Assembly (NCBI GenBank): GCA_963989245.1
Contig: OZ022339.1
Coordinates: forward strand, 33,721,328 to 33,785,327
DNA: 64,000 nucleotides
DNA from: Nansenia antarctica
Lineage: Eukaryota; Chordata; Actinopteri; Argentiniformes; Microstomatidae
Direction of reading: 5' to 3'
Made by a program: the position numbers and the translations under genes. Positions within the stretch are counted from its first letter, which is position 1, and each line of letters opens with the position of its first letter. Below the pieces are notes generated by a model. That model made no database searches and was not told the origin of the DNA. It worked only from the letters and a program-made list of their open reading frames with translations. This document shows, one piece after another, positions 21,510 through 31,951 of this stretch.

Positions 21510-24432
21510 ATGGAGAGCTCTGAAATAGAAAACACGTCGAATGGGGCCTACAATGAAATGATTTGCGTGGATTATGTCAGTGCAGACGGACACCCTCTCT
21601 GTCAAGACCCAGATCAGCAACGAGGTATAGTAGACACAAAATGTCTGTCGATCAACTAATAACTACTTCAGTTATGCTCTTGTTTGGCCGATTCAGTCTG
21701 TCAAACATAATTTTTCCATGCACTGCCTCTGAACGTTTCAGTAAAATCTCCCTCCTTGTTCAGTGTCCATGTTCACAGTGAGAGAAGGCCCCAGTCCTCA
21801 ACATTACAGACTGGCTGCAGTGGGTCTGGGGCTGCTTAGCGTAATTCTCCTGGTGGTTGATATCGCCCTTGGAGTCCAATGTGAGTCCACTGTCTATAGA
21901 GATGAGATCTAGTCTGGTGTCTAGATATAGTGTCTATACCTTTGATATAGCCTCTTTTATACATCTGTACGTTACATACTGTAGGCTACCTAAGCTACCA
22001 TAACTACACATAGCTCATATCTGTATATCTCTAAACTACCGTACTTGCCATGCTGTACCTATCGCTATCATTCTCATGTTTTTATATCACTATTTGCATT
22101 TCTGGTTAGATGCTAAAATGCATTTCGTTGTCTGGTACTTGTACTACATACTCTGCAATGACAATAAAGTTGAATCAGATATAATCGAATCTAATAACTC
22201 TCAATTGCATATACTCTTTCGATTATCAGTGACAATCTTGGGAGTTGAGTCCTAGTAACCTAGGTCACAGTCTCAGGTAGTAAAATATTGAAGTGTTTTG
22301 TAAACCCAACCAGTGGTGGTCTGTCTGTCTGCTGTCCACAGATAACAGAGTCAGAGAGGGAAACCTTCCACTGGACCAGGCCGGCAGCCAGCTGACGCAA
22401 CTCAGAGAGATCTACAGCATTGAGGTCCAAGCCCTGGTGGACACCCGGGCTCGGTTGAGGTCAGAGACCCACCAGATGCAGCGAACAAGCAACATGCTGG
22501 AGGAGTACCGTAGATCCAACCGTGACACGTTATCGCGTCTGACAAACCGCCAGGAGGAGAGGACCACGTTGCTGTCGCGGGTCACTGAACTCGGTAAGAA
22601 TCTTGAGAGCCACAGAGGACCACAGGTACCATAGAATCCTTCATATCAAGAAAATAAAGGGGTTTGACATGGCACCATTACGGGAGACAAAGAGTTCCAC
22701 TCACTTTGCCGTCCAAAAGACCCTCAAGACCACCAGGACCAAACTCCGGACCTGGGGTGATAGGGCCTTTTCAGCCGCAGCCCCGTCCCTCTGGAACGCC
22801 CTCCCTAACCACAGGCCAACACCCTGCTAACATTTAGAAAGGCCCTCAAAAACCACCTCTTCAAGCTTGCTTTCACCAGTTAACCCTCTCCCCCTCCCCT
22901 TCCCATGTGTCCCCAGCATTACTACTTGATCTTTTCAGTTTGTAAAGCGTCTTTGAGTGTCTAGAAAAGCGCTATATAAGTCTAATGTATTATTATTATT
23001 ATTATGTATTATAAAGTGCTGCATAAACAGTAAAGGCCAAGGGATTCGATTGTGATTCCATGTCATGTTTCCTACAGAGGCGAGCTGTGTCCACTGCATG
23101 CCAGGATGGGAGCTTCTGGACTCGTTGTGTTACTACATCCCCACGCGCGACGCCAGGCAGGTCTCATGGCAAGACGGCAGAAACAAATGCCTCGAACAAG
23201 GAGCTGACCTGGCAGTTATAGACACTGGGGAGAAGCAGGTACATTAGAAATATTCTGGATAATGTTACTTTAACTTAAACACGTTACATCATTTATATCA
23301 ACACTTTTGTCATGCATGTCTGTAGTATAAGGATGCTGTGATGTGAACACCACACCCCCCAAGGATAAAAAAAAAAACTCAATGCAGCCTGTTAGATAAC
23401 ATTCCCCCCTGCATTTTCAATGACTTCAATCAATCGACTTTAATTCATCCAAAGCTTGCTTCACTTTGGTTGTTTGTGTGAGTCTTGTGTTTGCTTTGCT
23501 CAGAGGTTGTTAGGTGAGGCGATCAACGCCAGGCAGGCTGGAGGAGCCATGCACATGAGTGGGTACTGGTTTGGGCTTCATGACCGGGCTGAGGAGGGGA
23601 GGTGGAAGTGGCTGAACGGGACGGAGCTGACTGAGAAGTAAGAACTGCATGGAGTTCTTATGATACTATGGCTGCGTTCGTAAATTCGCTCTGGAAATCT
23701 GATCAGCACTCATGGAATGGGCTCTTGTCGAATCAAATTACTTGGTCCCTTTATGACGTTGAACCCAGCGTGCTCTCCGGCGCTCTCAGAGCGAATTTAC
23801 AAACGCACCCTATAATATAATAAATAATAATGATATACAGTATATATATAATGAATGAACCTATATATATAATGAATGAAATTAATATGAATATGAAATA
23901 TGAATGAAATGAACCTATATATATAATGGTACATGGTACTATAATGGTACATGGTACTGTTTGTTCATTTGTATCAGTGTCAGTATTTTACAACATAAAG
24001 GGCTGGTTTCACAGACATGGCTTAAGCCTAATCCTAGACCAAAAAATAATCTTCAATGGAGAATTTTACATTGAAAGTGTGATTTAGTCCAGGACTAGGA
24101 TCAAGCCTTGTCTGTCAAACCGTTTCACAAAACATTAAGATTAGATGGAATTTTCAGGTTTCTAACTGTAGTCCATTCCATTTGAATTCAAGAGGGGGGG
24201 GGGGGTGAGTGCGCAGTTTTGAGGAGAGGGCTAGTGAAACTGAGCCCAGACAATGTTGTCTAGAAAGTAACCTTCAACTTGGTTTAGCTATTGGAATGAT
24301 GGAGAGCCTAACGACGAATTTGGAGAAGACTGCGCTGCGATCTATCCCGGAAGGGATCAGAGGAAGAGCTGGAATGATGCCCCGTGTGGACATCCACTGA
24401 AATGGATATGTGAAATAAAGCCAAGGAATTAA
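21510..24432 (+). CDS. Type II transmembrane C-type lectin receptor 2, EPN-type sugar-binding residues intact
   Basis: Six exons join in frame: 21510-21624, 21764-21880, 22342-22593, 23078-23238, 23504-23637 and 24288-24432, giving 307 residues. Cytoplasmic tail 1-54 contains YNEM (a YxxM, PI3-kinase-type site) and VDYVSA, which resembles but does not match an ITIM. Membrane segment about 55-77. Neck about 78-161 is Arg/Glu/Gln-rich and probably coiled coil. The lectin fold 162-307 has CMPGWELL...CYYI, WFGL, EPND at 266-269 and WND at 288-290. EPN plus WND is the mannose-type calcium/sugar site of C-type lectins, so a sugar ligand is likely. An AATAAA at 24614-24619 may end the transcript. 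The exon plan and phases match lectin gene 1, so the two are tandem duplicates. CD209-like is the best family-level name; no one-to-one orthologue is claimed. Confidence 0.92.
22625..23005 (+). mobile_element. LINE 3' end fragment in a lectin gene intron
   Basis: Contains AFSAAAPSLWNALPNH, the C-terminal signature of fish LINE reverse-transcriptase proteins. It is followed by AAGCGTCTTTGAGTGTCTAG...GCGCTATATAAG and an ATT tail. 5'-truncated, with stops. Confidence 0.75.
24003..24125. mobile_element. MITE-like inverted repeat, GGTTTCACAGACA family
   Basis: CTGGTTTCACAGACATGGCT at the left faces AAGCCTTGTCTGTCAAACCG at the right, with further inverse matches inward (CCTAATCCTAGACC / GTCCAGGACTAGG). 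A related copy is at 27951-28045. Confidence 0.6.
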
Positions 24433-25125
24433 CACTGCTAATGTTCCCACTGACAGGACAGTATTGTAGTGCTAATTCAAGTTGTGTAAAGCAGTTGCAT
24501 CTTATCTAAAGAAAGGAAACAACTTCTTTATAGTTTGCTCAGCACAGAAAACATGACAAATGTTGATAATACCAAAATACATTTTTGTTTATGAAACTTA
24601 ACTGAATACACTAAATAAAGACATTAAAATAATACCATAATAAATATATAATTCATTATTCAATCCTTTTCTATGTACATTTCTTTGGTCCTTAAAAATT
24701 ATCAACATGGACAAGTCTGCAAACCCACCTTTCAGGAGAAAATAATGGCCAAAACTAATCACGACAGCAAATAACATATAATAATAATAACATATTCATA
24801 TTACTAGTAACTAGTGTGACTGAAATGCATGTGCAGTGGCAGGCAGTATTGAACTATGGTTTACAATCATTTCTCTGCCATGTTGTCCGAGCCAGTTGTT
24901 ACCCAGGTCGACCTTCCACCTGTAATGTTTATCACATTATCACACTCTTCAGCTGATTCGGTCTCTGCAGCAGAACCTAACTCTCAACACTACGATTACA
25001 GCTGGCCTTCCACACCTTGAGAGCAGAGTAGCAGAGTTTTTGATTGACAGGTCGTAGCTTGGGCGAAATTGACAGCTATGCGCTAAATCGATGACGATGC
25101 GGTAGATGGCAACTTTTTTATTTGT
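24433..25125. other. Spacer between lectin gene 2 and TTC8
   Basis: A/T-rich unique sequence with poly(A) signals for lectin gene 2 near 24614. A minus-strand AATAAA at 25117-25122 is a plausible end for TTC8. No gene is seen. Confidence 0.55.
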
Positions 25126-25185
<60 letters not shown>

Positions 25186-25271
25186 CCCTAAAGCCTAACC
25201 CTAACCCTAACCCTAAAGCCTAACCCTAAAGCCTAACCCTAACCCCTAACCCTAAACCCTAACCCTAACCC
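25126..25271. repeat. Degenerate interstitial telomere-like array (CCCTAA)n
   Basis: About 22 units of CCCTAA with CCCCTAA, AACCCTAA and AAGCCTAA variants. Read on the TTC8 strand it is TTAGGG. It lies only 62 bp past the TTC8 stop codon and before the first minus-strand AATAAA, so it is probably transcribed in the TTC8 3' UTR. Confidence 0.92.
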
Positions 25272-25332
25272 GAGGCGTATGCTGCTACTACACAGTAAGA
25301 GCGTGGGCGGCCCAGGAGTGTCTGCCAGAGGC

Positions 25333-25644
25333 TCACAGCACTGCAAAGTGCTGCCGCAGGTGTTTGAGGATCTGCTGGGTGTCCACGTGCTCGGGGAAGG
25401 CGTCCTCTGACTTCTGGGCCGCTGTGTAGCTACTCTGGAGGTCTCCCAGCTAGGACACAGCAGAGGACACAAGCCTTACAGCACACTGCATCCACACACA
25501 CGTTCATGACTAACTAACAGTGTGTCTGTGTTTCAGAAGCACTGAACACTCCATTGTCTGCAATACAATACCTGTGAATCAGAACTATAATATAATAATA
25601 ACAATAATAATAATAACAATAATAATGATAATAATAATAATAAC

Positions 25645-25682
<38 letters not shown>

Positions 25683-28600
25683 TATTATATGCCATTTATC
25701 TGACACTCTAAAGCGTGTTACATTACAGTGAGTGCATACATATTTCAGTATATATGGTCTCAGCGGGAATCGAACCCACAACCAAGTGTTGTTAGAGCCA
25801 TGCTCTCTACCAACTGAGCCACAGAGGACCAATACAGAGCTCCAGGGGCGGATTTAGGATCGCAGGAGATCCGGGGCTTAGCCCAGAGGGAGAATATAAT
25901 GTGCGCGCGGGGCGCGCCGGAAAATTTTGCCTTCAACCTTCAACTTACCACCACCTTAAAGCGGACAAAAGGCACTGGAGAACACATATTCACACCCTTT
26001 AATGAAGCAAACTAATTGTGGTGGTTCTGGGCACAGAGGGAGGTCAGCACACGTAGCTCCCCCTGTCAGTCACCATCATTTATATTTGTATAGAATTACA
26101 TAATTGATGGGCTGAGGCAAGTTATGTTACAGTATGTATATCAGGGCAGACTCTGTGCTCACCACTTGTATTGATTGTCTTGTCCTGTGTTATATGACGA
26201 TATATTACATGTATTGTTGGCCTGTGTATAGTACTGTGAAATCAAATCCCCCCTGGGACATTAAACAAACTTAGTTAGTTAGCGTTACATCTTAGGACAG
26301 ATTTGAGTCATGTTCTGTATACATACATACTACCATAAGGGCATACTTAATGTGGTTACTCCATGTTTACTAGCTGTAACATTAACGTTACATCATTCTT
26401 TTTCACTCAGTCAACCAGAGTGCAGATATCAAAGACTATCAGCCTGTTATTCACTTTATTTGTATAAGTATTATCCTTTGTTTGATTTCTTACCATGTAC
26501 CGTAACAGTACCTTGCTATGTTTCATTTTCATTATAACATAACGTTATGTTATGATAGCCAGCTAGCGTCAGTGAGTCAGTCACCTTTCTAATAAGATTC
26601 ACAAACCTGAAACATCATCTATGTCATCACTGCTGGTGATGTTATTGTTGTCAGCTGCTGATACTGCTGCTGCAACAGTTCTTGGCGCTTGTTTTGTTGA
26701 AAACAACTTTGGGATATCCATCCTTACAATTTTGCAAGTCAGGCACTGAATGAGATAACTTCTTCTTCAGGGCAGGGCAGGCTACGCAGTACGCAGGCTA
26801 ATGTCGCGCAGCTGCTGCCTCTCTGTTGGACTCCGGTACTGCACGTTACTCACGAGAGTTTTTATTTTATTTATTTTTTATTATTTTTTTAAGTAAAACA
26901 TTCGGGGCTTTTCAGAAAACATCCGGGGCTTGAGCCCAAGTAGCCACCCCCTAGCGCCGCCCCTGCAGAGCTCTGCAGGAACCATGCATGCATACAGTAA
27001 AGGAACACATCCATATGTCCACATAGCCACCGATATAGTTAAGAAAGACCTCCTGTAGTCACACTGGCTGAGATGAAAGAGATGCTGAGGTTTGTCATTA
27101 CCTTGTCTGACAGCGTGGCGGTGTTGAAGTGTGGCTCGTACATGTGAGGGGCAAGAGATGCAGCCGTCTGCAGGAAAGCTTTGGACTGTACCGGAAAGGG
27201 GGAATAATAATGTATTATGAACTTGACTAGATACCAAAAAGGAACACATAACTGTAGATTTACAACCCCCAAATATACAGTATATATATATATATAAAAG
27301 AAAGAAAGAAGAAAAAGAAAATTATATATATACTGTATATATGTAAAACAATATATATATATATATATATATTTATTTATATATATGTATATAAAACATA
27401 TATATATATACGTATGTATAAAAAAAAAAATATATATATATATTCACACACACACAGACACATCAGCATTTCTAACATCTCACCTGTTCAACGCGCCCTT
27501 TGCGAAGCTCCAGCACTGCTAGGTTATTATAGGCCTCAGCGTGGTCGTTGTTGAACGCCAGAGCCAGTTTGAAACACTGGTACGCCAAACTCATATCCCC
27601 GATCCCCTGGGAACAGAAACCAAACAGATGTTGAGGAGACAGGAGAAGCTGAGAATAACAGATATCATCGTGTTTGTTTGAATCAGACTACTGGGTCCAC
27701 TGGAGACCAGTTCATATACAGACGAGGGTGCTCTATACCAGTGGTTCTCAAACCTCTCCTCGGGGACCCCCAGCCACTCCACATATTTGATCTGTTCCAC
27801 CAATAGCACACCTGATTAGCACAACTAATCAAGTACAAATCCCAGAGGAGAGGTTTGAGAACCACTGCTCTATACTACCCCATAACATCTGACATTATTG
27901 TACATTATTTGCACTGGCACTATTGTCACTTTTGTATTACTGTTAGGGAGGGTTTCATAGACAAGGCTTAAGCCTAGTCCTGGACCAAGAAGCATCTTCA
28001 ATGGAGGTTTTACAATGGAGGTTTATCTGTGAAACCGGCCCTTAGTGTTGACTTGTTGATTGTTGTTGGGCTTCACTATGTCAATTACGTCTGTATAGGA
28101 TGTACGTGACAAATACGAGCACAATGCGATTTTTTAATCGAATATAAATTCTTCTTGTAACATTTCTGGAATTGCTAATTTTCCCACTGAGATTACAGTA
28201 CTCTAGTGCTAATTCAAGTTGGATACAGCAGTTGCATCTTATCTAAAAAAAGGAAACAACTTCTTTATAGTTTTCTCAGCACAGAATGGACAGAATGGAC
28301 CATATTCCAAATGCTTTACAATGGCCTCTCTTTCACACACACATGACTGAAAGCATGACTGTTGTTGACTAAACCCACCACAGCCACGTGTCCGATGTTG
28401 TACCAGACGTCAGCCTGCTCCTCGTCACTGCTGACCAGCGCCAGAGCCCTCTCGAACGAGGACAGGGTCATGTCGTACTGCTGGGCGAAGAAGCAGCACA
28501 GCCCCAGGTTGTTGTAGAGCTGGCAGTTGTACACCCCCATCTGCAGCAGCCGTCTAGAGGAAGTTAGGGACATTAAGGGTTAGGGAGGCCGATCAATCTG

Positions 28601-31600
28601 TCAGGTCTTGTTTCTGTTTTTAAATGTGTTTTTTTAGGACATTTCTGCTTTATTAGGATAGAGACAGTAGATTGACAGGAAGGATGGGTTTGAGAGAGAG
28701 AGGAGGATAGAGACAGTAGAGATTGACAGGAAGGATGGGTGAGAGAGAGAGGAGGGATGACATGCAGGATAGGTCGATGTGCCAGAATCGAACCAGGGAA
28801 CCCTGTGATTACGTGGCATGCGCCTTAGTGAGCTACACCACCCAGACACCTCAGGTTTGTTTAACCCTTTCCACAGTAGACTCACTGTTGGCCACCTAAG
28901 GGAGGGATTTGTTTCTGTACACAGGTGTGCAAGGACTAGGAAGGCCACCCACCAACCTCAACACCTGTAAAGCGTCTAACCTGTAGAAGCGCAGGGCGAT
29001 CTCCGGCTGGTCCGTGTAGAAGTGGTTGCTGCCTATGCAGGCCATCGCCTCAACGTGAGTGTTGTCTTGCTTCAGGACATCTTTGTAGTATTCTGTGGCT
29101 GAGACGATGTTGTTCATCTCCTGTGAGAAATAATAATCATAAAAAAAAATCCTAACCAATAAAATTCACTTCTCAAGACAGACATTAAACCTCCTGTTCC
29201 AACCTAACAAACATGTTCCAACAACAAACTGCTTGATTAATCCTTGTTGAAATGTGTATTTATTATTGTTATTGTTATTGCTCTTATTGTGTTTTCTATT
29301 GTTGCACTACGTATGTTCATGTATTTACTGTGTTGCACTGTATATGTATATCCTGTTCACTCGGCCCCCACCGAAAATGAGGGTCTCCCTCAGTGGTCCC
29401 TGAGTGGAAATAAAGGCTTGAAATTAAATGAAATTAAATGAAATTAAATGAAATATAAAGAGGAGAGGGTGTCGTGCCTCGTGAATGCGAGCAATCCCTG
29501 TCAGGAGCGTGACCTCTCCAGGGAAGTGGTCCAGCCCCTGCTTGAAGAGGTTCAGCGCTGTGATTGGCTGATCCAGGCGCTGGTACACCTATTACGGTGG
29601 GAAAAAACAAAAACTCAAGATGTCAACTGACTTTTGCACAGATCGAAGACAAAGCCAAGAGACAAGAGCATGAAATCCTAATGGAATTTGAAACATAAAG
29701 TTTCTGAATTCTACTTGGAAATATGGGGGGGAAATGACCAACTACCAATACTATGCTATGCTAATCCTATACATCCTAAACATAACAACGTTACCTTAGC
29801 CAAGTAGAGGTATGTATCCACCACCTCCTGTTGGTTGAGGGCAGATCGGAACTGTTTTTCTGCTTCCCGGTGTAAACCAAGTCTGTTAAAACAGACAATA
29901 ACAACATGTAATAACTGTTATAGGCATGCATTGGGTAACAGGTAAAATGCTTCGACAATTAAAGATGTCACAGTGACCTACCTGTAGTAACATTTCCCCA
30001 ACTGCACTTTCCACCACCAGTCTTTGAACTGAGCATGCTCCGTGGCCAGAGCTGCGAGATCTAGAGCCTGAGATTAGATTAGATTAGATTAGTTTCAACT
30101 TTATTCACATTGCAGAGTACAAGTACCAGATCATGTCTCTTCACTACACTGGCCCCCCGCTGGTGGAATGAGCTTCCCACGGCTGTCAGAACTGCAGAGT
30201 CACTACCCATCTTCCGTCGGAGACTGAAGACCCATCTCTTCAGGTTACACCTTAACTGCTCCTCCTGAGACATCTACTACCCCCAGCACTGCGTCTCCTG
30301 AGACACCTGCTTTCCCCCTTTACTGTGTCCCCCAAGACTTCTACTGCCCCCCCTGTACTGTTTCTCTGTTTGTCCAGTGTCTATACCCAAAAAAATTATT
30401 TTGTCTTTTTTTTTCTTTTCTTCTTGTTCCTTCTATCACGGAGACTGCCAATGGCCCCTGGCCTGAGCTAGATTACTCTTCCTGCTACGACTGGTGGATT
30501 GATGATTCACTTGCTTAGTCAAATGTATTAATTGTAAGTCGCTTTGGAATAAGGCGTCTGCTAAATGCCATAAATGTAAATGTAAATGTATAATGATATG
30601 CAGTTTAGCATCTAACCAGAAGTGCAAATAGTGATATAAAACATGATATAAAAACATGACAATGATAGTGATAGGGTACAGTATGGTACGGTAGTTTAGA
30701 GGTATATACAGTTATGAGCTATGTACAGTTACAGTAGCTTATGTACATTATGTAATGTACAGACGTATAAATAGTGGCTATATCAAAGAGGTATGTGCAT
30801 TGTGCAATAATACGGCATGTGCAAAGGTGAAACAGAGGTCAAACAGAGACACAGTTGCAGATAACTAAATTAATGAGCAAGCTCTCTGCAAAGACGTTTA
30901 TGTTTCATAAGATTCTTCAGACACATATGCCTATAAAAAGCTCTCTCCTCATCCTTTGTAGTGAATAAAAATATGCAGAGTCAATAATAATCTAACTGCA
31001 TTGATTACTCACATTTTTTACATCGTTTTCATGATGGAAAATGTACTCAAACAAAGTCTGGAGGGAGAAAAAAACACAATGGTCATCAAACTAAATGAAA
31101 AATGAACATCATTGGGAAGACAGTACTGTAAAGGTACAGGTTTATTATCTTCTGTGTTTCATGATTTAAATCTTTACCTTGGATAAATTGGGCTTCTGGG
31201 CATACTTGGCCAAGTTGAGTCGTGATAAGTTTATAAATGGCCCATCTGGATTCGTCAACATGGAGGCCTGGAGACATAAAAAAAAGGGAAACAGGATTAT
31301 TTGATTGATTTGCAACATTGCGTTAAAACCGTGAGAACCCAAGCAGCACGTCCTCAATAAACAACACAGAACACAGCTGTGTACTTCATGCACTAAAAAA
31401 TAGATTGATACACTATGCGAGGCATTTATGGACGCTTACAATACATGAATTCTTAGCAACCGTCTGCTTAAATCCCCTCATCCTAAACAGACAGGGTCAA
31501 CAGGATGGGGCCCCCATCCTACAAACTCAATTGAATGGGAAAGTGTGTCCAAACTTTTGATTGGTACTGCATATGTATATGTACTGTATATGTTTTTAGG

Positions 31601-31653
31601 GCATTTCTGCTTTATTGAGATAGAGACAGTGGAGATTGACAGGAAGGATGGTT

Positions 31654-31727
<74 letters not shown>

Positions 31728-31916
31728 GGATGACATGAGATAGCTTTTTATAGGCATATGTGTCTGAAGATTCTTATGAAACACAAACACAAACGCATTC
31801 AATTGAATGGGGAAGTGTGTCCAAACTTTTGACTGGTAGTGTATATGTATATGTGTTTTTAGAGCATTTCTGCTTTATTGAGATAGAGACAGTGGAGATA
31901 GAGAGGAAGGATGGGT

Positions 31917-31951
<35 letters not shown>

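Noticed and set aside
25745..25832. Possible tRNA gene on the minus strand
   Set aside because: Box A and B are present, but the stems pair imperfectly and a retroposon tail with an ATT run follows; a similar copy exists at 4900-5015. A SINE head is the better call.
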